From NCBI GenBank assembly GCA_039927975.1, contig JBDSTZ010000145.1:1-9384 (forward strand): a stretch of DNA of 9,384 nt. Direction: 5' to 3'. The stretch comes from JBDSTZ01 sp039927975 (GTDB taxonomy: Bacteria > Pseudomonadota > Gammaproteobacteria > Burkholderiales > Burkholderiaceae_D). Below, piece after piece: positions 1-6,750 of the stretch (position 1 is its first letter; the number at the start of each line of letters is the position of its first letter). The notes beneath the pieces are model-generated. The model was given only the letters and a program-made list of their open reading frames with translations. It was not told the DNA's origin and did no database searches. The position numbers were made by a program, and so were the translations under genes.

Positions 1-147
1 CCCGAGTTCTACAAGTTCTACCGCTCGCTCGAAGCCTACCGCGCCAGCTTCAAGAATCATGGCGACGTGATGGTGGTTGACTCGAGTTCGGATTTCTTCA
101 AGTACTTCCGCAACCAGGGCGGCGCGAGCGCGGCGCCGAAAAAATAG
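1..147 (+). CDS. hflC: HflC protease modulator, C-terminal fragment
   Basis: This is the last 48 codons of a gene that starts before the window, open from the first base to a TAG stop at 145-147. The peptide begins PEFYKFYRSLEAYRASF and continues through DVMVVDSSSDFFKYF to a short Ala/Lys-rich tail. That matches the end of HflC: a conserved segment where the chain is arranged in a helix, then the D-S-S-S-D-F-F-(K/R)-Y-F closing motif. HflC is a stomatin/prohibitin (SPFH) family inner-membrane protein. With HflK it surrounds the FtsH protease and limits its action on membrane proteins. The neighbour hisZ-purA downstream fits the usual betaproteobacterial order hflK-hflC-hisZ-purA. Only the tail is visible, so nothing can be said about its promoter or N-terminal membrane anchor. 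Confidence 0.93.
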   Translation, partial: PEFYKFYRSLEAYRASFKNHGDVMVVDSSSDFFKYFRNQGGASAAPKK

Positions 148-443
148 GGCGGGGCGGCGCGCCGCCTGCCAGGCGTCCGTCCGCTTCGCGCGGCGGCGCC
201 GGTCCTTCCCTTTTGGTTCTCGGCCGGCGCAGCGACCGCCGCTGGCCGGCATGATCGACAAGTCGTCAACTGCCGCCAGCGGCCCGCGCGGCGACGGCGG
301 AGCCCGCCGAGCGTCGCCAAATTTCCAAGTTCCCACCATTTCAGGTAAAATTGATGGTTCGGCGCACCGTTTGCGCGGGCCTGCGGGCCGCGCCTTGCCC
401 GTTTTTAATTTAACCCGTCAATATCCTTTACCGCTCTCTGCCC
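148..443. other. Intergenic region between hflC and hisZ, no gene seen
   Basis: I see no convincing coding sequence in these 296 bases. The first part is very GC-rich. From about 320 it becomes mixed, and 402-430 is AT-rich. A possible weak terminator lies at 384-406 and the AT-rich stretch after it could carry a hisZ promoter. Candidate -10 sequences such as TATCCT at 422-427 lack a well-spaced -35, so I do not call one. In some other proteobacteria I recall a small DUF2065 membrane-protein gene here; none of the reading frames shows one. Confidence 0.6.
384..406 (+). terminator. Possible weak intrinsic terminator after hflC
   Basis: CGGGC at 384-388 can pair with GCCCG at 397-401 across an 8-nt loop, and five Ts (402-406) follow directly. 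The stem is only 5 bp (6 with a G-U pair) and competes with another GC-rich fold around 373-394. The position, downstream of hflC and before hisZ, makes it sensible for ending an hflK-hflC transcript. It would imply a separate hisZ promoter. The call is tentative. Confidence 0.35.
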
Positions 444-1598
444 ATGCCGAATTGGCTCTTGCCTGAAAATATCGCCGATGTCCTGCCATCCGAGGCGCGC
501 AAGATCGAAGAGCTGCGTCGCCAGATGCTCGACAACTTCCGCCTGTACGGCTACGAACTGGTGATGCCGCCGCTGCTCGAATACGTCGAGTCGCTGCTGA
601 CCGGCGCCGGCAAGGACACCGACCTGCGCACCTTCAAGCTGGTCGACCAGATCTCGGGCCGCATGCTCGGCCTGCGCGCCGACATGACGACCCAGGTCGC
701 ACGCATCGACGCCCACCTGCTCAACCGCGATTCGGTCACCCGCCTGTGCTACGCCGGCAGCGTGCTGCACACCCGGCCCTCCGGCCTGCACGCGACCCGC
801 GAGCCGCTGCAGATCGGCGCCGAGATCTACGGCCACGCCGGCCTCGAAGCCGACGCCGAGATCCAGGAACTGGCATTGGCCTCGCTGGCGATGGCCGGCT
901 TTGCCGACGTCCGCCTCGACCTCTCGCACGTCGGCGTGCTCTCCGCGATCCTGGCCGACGACGCCAAGGCGCGCCGCGACGAAGCGGCCCTGTGCGCGCT
1001 GCTGCGCGCCAAGGACGTGCCGGGCCTCGAAGCATTGACCGCCAACTACCTGGCCGACACCCGCGCCGCGCTGCTGGCGCTGCCCGGCCTGTACGGCGAC
1101 GTCGAAGTACTGGCGCGCGCCAAGACCGTGCTGCCGGCCACTGCCGGCATCGCCCGCGCGCTGGCCGAACTGGCCGCGCTGGCCGCCAGCGCCCTGGGCC
1201 GCGCGGAAGTGGCGATCGACCTGGCCGACCTGCGCGGCTATCAATACGAAAGCGGCGCCATGTTCGCGCTGTACGTGCCGGGCCTGCCGAACGCGGTCGC
1301 GCGCGGCGGCCGTTACGACCATGTCGGCGAAGCGTTCGGCCGGGCTCGTCCCGCCACCGGCTTTTCGCTCGACCTGCGCGAATTGGCGCGCCTCCTGCCA
1401 ACCGCGGAGCGCAAGCATTCGATCCGCGCGCCGTGGGGCAATGCGCCCGAACTGCGCGAGCAGATCGCCCTGCTGCGCAAATCGGGCGAAGTCGTGATCC
1501 AGAGTTTGCCGGGTCACGACAATGAACAAGACGAGTTTGAGTGCGATCGCGTGCTCGTGCTCGAAGACAGCAACTGGATTCTCAAAAACTTAGGCTAA
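444..1598 (+). CDS. hisZ: ATP phosphoribosyltransferase regulatory subunit HisZ
   Basis: The product is 384 residues, the usual HisZ length. HisZ is a catalytically inactive paralogue of histidyl-tRNA synthetase. It forms a hetero-octamer with short-form HisG, activates it and carries the histidine feedback site for the first step of histidine synthesis. Visible class II synthetase-like segments are FKLVD at 64-68, LRADMTTQVAR at 77-87, RPSGLHATREPLQIGAEIYG at 111-130, GYQYESGAMFALYVPG at 265-280 and GGRYDHVGEAFGRARPATGF at 288-307. The histidyl-tRNA synthetase anticodon-binding domain is absent, as expected. The ATG at 444 is chosen because the protein then begins MPNWLLPENIADVLPSEARK, the standard family N-terminus, although no clear Shine-Dalgarno precedes it. 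Its TAA is 5 nt before purA, so the two are surely co-transcribed. The presence of HisZ implies a short-form HisG elsewhere in the genome. Confidence 0.97.
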   Translation: MPNWLLPENIADVLPSEARKIEELRRQMLDNFRLYGYELVMPPLLEYVESLLTGAGKDTDLRTFKLVDQISGRMLGLRADMTTQVARIDAHLLNRDSVTRLCYAGSVLHTRPSGLHATREPLQIGAEIYGHAGLEADAEIQELALASLAMAGFADVRLDLSHVGVLSAILADDAKARRDEAALCALLRAKDVPGLEALTANYLADTRAALLALPGLYGDVEVLARAKTVLPATAGIARALAELAALAASALGRAEVAIDLADLRGYQYESGAMFALYVPGLPNAVARGGRYDHVGEAFGRARPATGFSLDLRELARLLPTAERKHSIRAPWGNAPELREQIALLRKSGEVVIQSLPGHDNEQDEFECDRVLVLEDSNWILKNLG

Positions 1599-1603
1599 GT
1601 GTG

Positions 1604-2917
<1,314 letters not shown>

Positions 2918-2934
2918 TCAGCATCACCCGCCGC

Positions 2935-2957
2935 GCATGCCGTCACCCTCGGCATGC
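2935..2957 (+). repeat. Perfect 8-bp inverted repeat between purA and the PRT gene
   Basis: GCATGCCG at 2935-2942 is followed by a 7-nt spacer and then its exact complement CGGCATGC at 2950-2957, starting 18 nt after the purA stop. There is no T-run after it, so it is not a classical terminator. In the mRNA it could form a stable hairpin that protects the purA 3' end or lowers read-through into the next gene. It could also be a protein-binding dyad. Confidence 0.6.
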
Positions 2958-3024
2958 CGGCGCCGCATTCCGCCAGCCGGGCGCCGCCCGATCCGGCCAG
3001 ATCAATCTCTCACAAGGAGCTGCC

Positions 3025-3567
3025 ATGACCACCCCACCATCGACCGAGAAAGATCTCTGGGTATCCTGGGACGAGTACCACCGCCTGATCGAGCGCCTCG
3101 CGCTCAAAGTGTACGAATCGGGCTGGAAGTTCGACCAGGTGCTGTGCCTGGCGCGCGGGGGAGTGCGTCCGGGCGACGTCTTCTCGCGCATCTTCGACGT
3201 GCCGCTGGCGATCCTGTCGACCAGCTCCTACCGTGAAGAAGCCGGCACCGTGCGGGGCGACCTCGACATCGCCAAGTACATGACCATGACCAAGGGCCCG
3301 CTGGCCGGCAAGATCCTGCTGGTCGACGACCTGGCCGATTCCGGCGTCACGCTCGACAAGGTGACGCGTCACCTGAGCGAGAATTTCGCCGAAGTGACCG
3401 AAGTGAAGTCGGCCGTCATCTGGGTCAAGGGCACGTCCTCGATCCGCCCCGACTACTTCCTCGAAGACCTGCCGCACAACCCGTGGATCCACCAGCCGTT
3501 CGAAGACTACGACGGCCTGCGCCCGCACCAGCTGGCGGCGTGGATGAAGAAATTCGACAAGAAATAA
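3025..3567 (+). CDS. Purine-type phosphoribosyltransferase (xanthine/hypoxanthine-guanine class)
   Basis: This is a 180-residue cytoplasmic type I phosphoribosyltransferase. Such enzymes transfer phosphoribose from PRPP to a nitrogenous base, here probably a purine. The PRPP-binding loop is ILLVDDLADSGVT at 97-109, with the diagnostic acidic pair followed by A-D-S-G. LARGGVRPG at 42-50 matches the first PRPP/pyrophosphate loop, and WIHQPFE at 154-160 sits where Gpt-like enzymes place an aromatic and an acidic residue near the base. A strong AAGGAG at 3014-3019, 5 nt before the ATG, fixes the start. It is the last gene of the hisZ-purA run and ends just before a strong terminator. The purA neighbour supports purine salvage, but the exact base (xanthine, hypoxanthine or guanine) cannot be read from the sequence, so I give no symbol. 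This gene commonly follows purA in Burkholderiales. Confidence 0.9.
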   Translation: MTTPPSTEKDLWVSWDEYHRLIERLALKVYESGWKFDQVLCLARGGVRPGDVFSRIFDVPLAILSTSSYREEAGTVRGDLDIAKYMTMTKGPLAGKILLVDDLADSGVTLDKVTRHLSENFAEVTEVKSAVIWVKGTSSIRPDYFLEDLPHNPWIHQPFEDYDGLRPHQLAAWMKKFDKK

Positions 3568-3597
3568 ACGCGGCCTCGTGGCCGGCAGCGACAAGGG

Positions 3598-3628
3598 CAG
3601 GGCAGCTTTCGGGCTGCCCTGTTTTTTT
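3598..3628 (+). terminator. Strong intrinsic terminator of the hisZ-purA-PRT operon
   Basis: CAGGGCAGC at 3598-3606 pairs perfectly with GCTGCCCTG at 3613-3621 around a 6-nt TTTCGG loop, and seven Ts follow at 3622-3628. It starts 30 nt after the stop codon. A second small hairpin (CGGCC-TCGT-GGCCG, 3571-3584) lies between. On the minus strand the stem is followed only by a weak T-poor tail, so it would stop transcription arriving from the convergent small-gene pair poorly. Confidence 0.92.
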
Positions 3629-3673
3629 GCGCGTGTGAATTGTTGGCGACCAGAGAGTTTGCCAGGGGTGAAG

Positions 3674-4222
3674 TCAGTGCTTGCCTTCTACAGTCGCGCT
3701 CCCTTGAGCGCTAGCGGAACCAATTCCTGCCTTCACTTCTGTGCCTTGCTGAATATCACCGATGAATTTATAGCCGAGCACTAAAGCGCCGATGACTAGA
3801 ATTGTCACGACGTTGACCATTAGATTTCCCCCGACATCGCGCAGCCAGCCCGACAATGTGCGCTTTGCTTCCAACGCTTCGTTCACAGTAGTGAGCTGTG
3901 ATTGCAAGCCAGAATTGATGGTTCCAATATATGTGTACAGGACGTCCTGCCGAGTCTCCGCCTCAGTACGCTGAACTAAGTGATCCAGCCCTTCATTGAG
4001 AAATGCCTGTGCCATGGCCTCTGCTTGTGAACGATATGCTGCTATGGATGCGTCAAGGGACGCAATAGCATGGAAGCGTTCAATGTCATCCCGGCTAGGG
4101 TTGCCGCCAGAAGTGGTCTTGCAGAACTCGACTTTTTGCTGTTTGTAGATAATGTAAGCCAAGGCACCGACCAAGTCATTCGGATCAGCCGTCAACTTTT
4201 CATAGATATTGTTGTGTGCCAC
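3674..4222 (-). CDS. Unrecognised 182-residue protein with one C-terminal transmembrane helix
   Basis: I do not recognise this protein. The first 30 residues hold a striking block, DLVGALAYIIYKQQK at 16-30 (acidic-LVG-x-x-AY-x-x-YK). Residues 44-125 look helical and charged, with a possible coiled coil around 85-122. A hydrophobic stretch at about 134-154 (LMVNVVTILVIGALVLGYKF) is a clear single membrane span, followed by a 28-residue Gly/Ala/Ser-rich tail. Lys and Arg before the helix suggest a cytoplasmic N-terminal domain anchored by its C-terminus. The start is a GTG at 4222, 3 nt after the stop of the upstream 75-residue gene, with no own Shine-Dalgarno, so translation is probably coupled. 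GC is near half in sampled lines and codons such as CTA, TTA, ATA and GGA occur, unlike the GC-rich flanks. That suggests acquired DNA. The function is unknown. Confidence 0.8.
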   Translation of the reverse strand: MAHNNIYEKLTADPNDLVGALAYIIYKQQKVEFCKTTSGGNPSRDDIERFHAIASLDASIAAYRSQAEAMAQAFLNEGLDHLVQRTEAETRQDVLYTYIGTINSGLQSQLTTVNEALEAKRTLSGWLRDVGGNLMVNVVTILVIGALVLGYKFIGDIQQGTEVKAGIGSASAQGSATVEGKH

Positions 4223-4225
4223 AGC

Positions 4226-4453
4226 TTATTTCGATTTTGCGGCTGTTGCCCTGGCAAAGCTATAAGCCTCGGAAATCTTCTTGCTTGAGACGCCGATTTC
4301 TCGCATTACCTTCGCCGCAACGGGCGAGGAGGGTGAACGCAACAAGGTGGACGAGGCCACGCCATAGTGAGCCGGTTTTTGCGTTGCCGACTTGCCAGAC
4401 ATTCGACCGTTAATCGCAATAACGTCGCTACGAGAGAAAGCTACTTTCGCCAT
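4226..4453 (-). CDS. Unrecognised 75-residue basic protein, first gene of the accessory pair
   Basis: The 75-residue product has 13 Lys/Arg against 3 Asp/Glu, no membrane segment and no signal peptide. Its N-terminal part contains FSRSDVIAINGRMSGKSATQ. The C-terminal third, about 44-70 (PVAAKVMREIGVSSKKISEA), could form two helices with a turn at GVSS. That is compatible with, but does not prove, a helix-turn-helix-like nucleic-acid-binding fold. The ATG at 4453 is preceded by GAGGA at 4465-4461 with 7 nt spacing, a good Shine-Dalgarno that fixes the start. It leads a two-gene transcript with the membrane protein 3 nt downstream. The high charge and first-gene position suggest a regulator or small partner of the membrane protein, but this is inference. 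I know no family for it. Confidence 0.75.
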   Translation of the reverse strand: MAKVAFSRSDVIAINGRMSGKSATQKPAHYGVASSTLLRSPSSPVAAKVMREIGVSSKKISEAYSFARATAAKSK

Positions 4454-4726
4454 GCAATTGTCCTCGTTATCAAATTTGGCATAATTAATTTGAATTAAAC
4501 ACCTAAAATTATACGCATCTCGATAGCGATGGTCGTGTCGGATGCCATGAAGTCATGAGTGCGGTCATAAATCGTTCGCTTAGGGCTGACCACAGTGTCC
4601 GCAGCTCTTTAAAGGAGTTCGCGTTGGGGCGCCGCGGATTGGCTGAGCGCATCGGCACCTACCGGTTGGACCTCGGCATTTCATTTCAGTTCAGTTCAAG
4701 TCCGCGTTGAACGAGGAACGGGCCCT
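4454..4726. other. Intergenic region between the accessory pair and lysR
   Basis: The right-hand part (4454-4513) is the control region of the minus-strand pair. Between 4514 and 4726 I see no convincing gene. A TTCAG-type pentamer is repeated at about 4684-4698, and GTTCAA (4694-4699) pairs with TTGAAC (4707-4712). Neither makes a terminator, as no T-run follows on either strand. A very short TTG-started frame (4624-4710) with AAAGGAG before it is discussed in the findings. No att-like direct repeat flanking the low-GC region was found by eye. Confidence 0.55.
4485..4513 (-). promoter_or_regulatory. Promoter -10 and overlapping AT-rich inverted repeat for the accessory pair
   Basis: On the minus strand, TATAAT at 4513-4508 is a perfect -10 box. 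The hexamer 17 nt upstream (ACGACC, 4536-4531) is a poor -35, so an activator may be needed. Transcription would start near 4501. TTAATT at 4485-4490 and AATTAA at 4493-4498 form an exact 6-bp inverted repeat with a 2-nt centre, lying roughly at +3 to +16. That is a fitting place for a repressor site. AT-rich dyads can arise by chance. Confidence 0.5.
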
Positions 4727-5608
4727 TTAAATGGCACGCGCCAGCAACTGCTGCGCAAGCAGCTTGGCGTGCGGCGTCAACGCCGAGAATTCGCGTGAAC
4801 AGAGATAGAGTCGTCGCGTGGCCCAGGTTTCCCCCAATGGCAGGATCGCCAGGTCGCGTTTGATGGTCCTGGCCAGCGCATCGGAGAGGATCGCGATGCC
4901 GATGCCGGCCTCGATGTACATCGCCACGTGCTCGGTGCTGCGCAATTCGATGCGATAGTCGAGCTGGCGGCCCAGGCGCGCGGCGCGTTCGGCCAGGTGC
5001 GTTTCCAGCGCGGCGTCCGCCACGCCAACAATCGGCTCGGCGAGCGCATCGGCGAAGCTCACGCTCGCCTGGCCGGCGAACCGGTGCGAACGGCTGGCCA
5101 CCACGACGAGCCGGTCGGTGGCCACCAGCTGTGTCTGCAGTGTGCCGAGATCGGTGATGTCCGCCACGATGCCCAGATCGGCCCGCCTGGCCACCAGCGC
5201 TTGCACGATGTCCGCGCTGGGCCGCTCTTCAAGATCGATCGACAAGTCGGGATGGGCTGCCAGGAATTGGCAAAGTTGCGGCGGCAGGAAGGCGGCCATG
5301 GCGCCTGTATTCGACAGCAACCTGACGCGGCCTTTCAAACCGGTCGCATAAGTGCGCAATTCGCCGCGCATCTGTTCGACCTGCCCGAGTATCGCGCGTG
5401 CGTGCGGAATCAATGCCTCGCCGGCGGCGGTGGCGCGCACGCCACGCCGGTTACGTTCCAACAAGGGCACGCCCAGGGCCGCTTCCATGCCGGCGATGCG
5501 TTCACTGACCGATGCCAGCGCCAGGTGCATCGCGCGCGCGCCCTGCGTCAGGCTGCCGCATTCGAGCACGGTCAGGAAGAGCCGCATATCGGTCAGGTCG
5601 AAACGCAT
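4727..5608 (-). CDS. LysR-family transcriptional regulator
   Basis: The product is 293 residues, normal for LysR regulators. The N-terminal winged helix-turn-helix spans about 3-62 (DLTDMRLFLTVLECGSLTQG, then a recognition helix around LASVSERIAGME, then GVPLLERNRRGVRATAAGE). A linker helix (65-90) follows, then a periplasmic-binding-type effector domain from about 94 to the end. The ATG at 5608 is chosen over the in-frame GTG at 5617 because an AGAGGTGG Shine-Dalgarno precedes the ATG by about 6 nt and would overlap the GTG. It is transcribed divergently from the TauE/SafE permease with 99 bp between them, the classic layout for a LysR regulator controlling its neighbour. The shared region contains a T-N11-A dyad. 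The inducer cannot be predicted; given the permease it may be a sulfur- or carbon-containing anion. Confidence 0.97.
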   Translation of the reverse strand: MRFDLTDMRLFLTVLECGSLTQGARAMHLALASVSERIAGMEAALGVPLLERNRRGVRATAAGEALIPHARAILGQVEQMRGELRTYATGLKGRVRLLSNTGAMAAFLPPQLCQFLAAHPDLSIDLEERPSADIVQALVARRADLGIVADITDLGTLQTQLVATDRLVVVASRSHRFAGQASVSFADALAEPIVGVADAALETHLAERAARLGRQLDYRIELRSTEHVAMYIEAGIGIAILSDALARTIKRDLAILPLGETWATRRLYLCSREFSALTPHAKLLAQQLLARAI

Positions 5609-5634
5609 GGGCACCACCTCTTGACTGGTTTGAT

Positions 5635-5649
5635 TTCGGTTTTCCCGAA
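5635..5649. promoter_or_regulatory. Candidate LysR-box dyad in the lysR/permease divergent region
   Basis: TTCGG at 5635-5639 and CCGAA at 5645-5649 are exact inverted repeats 5 nt apart. Inside lies TCGGTTTTCCCGA, a T-N11-A site of the kind LysR regulators bind. It lies 26 nt upstream of the regulator's ATG and 58 nt upstream of the permease ATG. That would put it near -72 to -58 relative to a permease transcript starting at about 5707, the usual recognition-site position. Confidence 0.55.
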
Positions 5650-5671
5650 GTCTAGCACCGGAATTGCCAGA

Positions 5672-5700
5672 TTGTGCGATTCAGCGCGGGCGCCTAACAT
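5672..5700 (+). promoter_or_regulatory. Possible promoter of the TauE/SafE permease
   Basis: TTGTGC (5672-5677) and TAACAT (5695-5700) are separated by 17 nt and match the -35 and -10 consensus at 3 and 4 of 6 positions. Transcription would then begin near 5707, next to the ATG at 5708. The weak match fits a promoter that needs the LysR activator. It is a by-eye prediction. Confidence 0.35.
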
Positions 5701-5707
5701 CGGTTGC

Positions 5708-6475
5708 ATGGACACGATTTCTCTTGTACTTCTGGCCGGCATGCTCGCTGGCACCATGAACGCGCTGGCCGGCGGCGGCTCGTTCGTCACCTTGCCGGCG
5801 CTGATCGCGGCCGGTGTGCCTCCGGTGTTTGCGAACACATCCAGCACCGTCGCCTTGTTTCCCGGCGGGCTCGCCAGCGCCTGGACCTACCGCGATGGAT
5901 TGCGTCCGGTGGGCCAGGTTTCGCTGCGCGCCCTGTTGTCCACCACGCTGTGCGGCGGCCTGGCCGGCGCGCTGCTCCTGCTGCACACCTCATCCAGCGC
6001 GTTCACCTTCGTGCTGCCGTGGTTGATGTTGATGGCATTCCTGACGCTCGCGTTCGGCGGCCGGATCGGCGAGGCAATGCGCGCGCGCTGGCACATTCAT
6101 GCGCACACGGTACTGGCCGTGCAGTTCGCTCTGGGGGTGTACGGCGGCTACTTTGGCGGCGCGGTCGGCATCATGATGATGGCGATCTGGGGATTGCTCG
6201 ACAGCGGTGACCTGAAACGCCTCAACGCGCCACGCACGCTGCTGGTGAGTGCCGCCAATTCGGCGGGGGTGATCACCTTCATCATGGCCAGCGCGGTGCG
6301 CTGGCGCGAGACGCTGGTCATGATGGTGGGCGGAATCATCGGTGGCTACCTCGGCGCGCTGATAGGGCGCCGAATTTCGCACGGCGTCATCCGCGCCATC
6401 ACCTTGCTCGCGACCTTCTTTATCACGCTGGCATTCTTCGTGAAAACTTACGGCCCCGCGCTGCTGCATCCCTGA
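5708..6475 (+). CDS. TauE/SafE-family membrane permease (sulfite exporter-like)
   Basis: This 255-residue, very hydrophobic inner-membrane protein has about eight predicted membrane segments in two homologous halves. The first half carries GMLAGTMNALAGGGSFVTLP (11-30) followed by GVPPVFANTSSTVAL, and the second has GVYGGYFGGAVGIMMMAIWG (143-162). The glycine-rich repeat with A-N-x-(S/T) after it is typical of TauE/SafE (Pfam DUF81). Members move small anions such as sulfite or organosulfonate-derived compounds, but most have unknown substrates. The frame is open far upstream over the antisense of lysR, yet the ATG at 5708 gives the family N-terminus. No Shine-Dalgarno precedes it, so the mRNA may be leaderless. 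It is divergent from the LysR regulator, its likely controller. No sulfur-metabolism gene is adjacent, so the substrate stays open. Confidence 0.95.
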   Translation: MDTISLVLLAGMLAGTMNALAGGGSFVTLPALIAAGVPPVFANTSSTVALFPGGLASAWTYRDGLRPVGQVSLRALLSTTLCGGLAGALLLLHTSSSAFTFVLPWLMLMAFLTLAFGGRIGEAMRARWHIHAHTVLAVQFALGVYGGYFGGAVGIMMMAIWGLLDSGDLKRLNAPRTLLVSAANSAGVITFIMASAVRWRETLVMMVGGIIGGYLGALIGRRISHGVIRAITLLATFFITLAFFVKTYGPALLHP

Positions 6476-6492
6476 TCGAATGCGAGGAAACA

Positions 6493-6711
6493 ATGCTCTC
6501 CGCCATTTTGGAAACGATAGGAGCACTGGGAATCCTGTTCAGTCTGGCGGTCAAGATCCGCTGCCTGGGCGGCCGGGCGAAGCCGCGCGCAGGCCGGTCG
6601 AGACAGCAACGGCCGCGTGCCCATGAACAGCAGCGCAAGGCAGCGCGAGTACACCGGATCACCGGCGTCGACCGCCGGAATAGCCCAACACCGTTGCCGC
6701 CCCAAGCGTGA
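6493..6711 (+). CDS. Possible small membrane-protein ORF downstream of the permease
   Basis: A 72-residue frame begins 17 nt after the permease stop, with GAGG at 6484-6487 placed correctly before the ATG. Residues 4-21 (AILETIGALGILFSLAVK) could form one membrane helix. The remainder is rich in Arg, Gln and Pro and looks like translated non-coding GC-rich DNA. It may be a real small protein, or a truncated one whose true frame decays after about residue 25. It may also be chance. Convergence with the cyclase gene (40 nt away) leaves no other gene in this 275-bp gap. A 6-bp hairpin (6662-6678) inside it has no T-run. Confidence 0.28.
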   Translation: MLSAILETIGALGILFSLAVKIRCLGGRAKPRAGRSRQQRPRAHEQQRKAARVHRITGVDRRNSPTPLPPQA

Positions 6712-6750
6712 CATGCGACGCCCGGTTTCAGTCGAACATTCACGCCCGCT

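Noticed and set aside
736..1401. 221-codon Arg-rich minus-strand frame, and similar Arg/Pro-rich frames at 746-1525, 5704-6210 and 7784-8332
   Set aside because: Extreme Arg/Ala/Pro content is typical of wrong-frame translation of high-GC genes.
405..1529. Long minus-strand open frame (374 codons) opposite hisZ
   Set aside because: It is the mirror of a GC-rich gene. The plus strand encodes a full, recognisable HisZ, while this frame has Gln/Arg/Val/Gly-rich shadow composition.
3578..3784. 68-codon plus-strand frame spanning the terminator
   Set aside because: It starts after the PRT stop, runs through the terminator hairpin and T-run, and overlaps the 3' end of the minus-strand gene.
3630..4726. 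Direct repeats or att sites bounding the low-GC cassette, transposase remnants, or a tRNA integration site
   Set aside because: Searching by eye found no matching flanking repeats, no inverted terminal repeats, no recombinase fragment and no tRNA at either edge.
4928..5707. Upstream extension of the permease frame to 515 codons
   Set aside because: This part is antisense to lysR and has shadow composition. The permease family N-terminus begins at 5708.
6662..6678. CCGGCG-TCGAC-CGCCGG hairpin considered as a terminator between the permease and the cyclase gene
   Set aside because: No T-run follows on either strand, and such short GC palindromes are frequent at this GC content.
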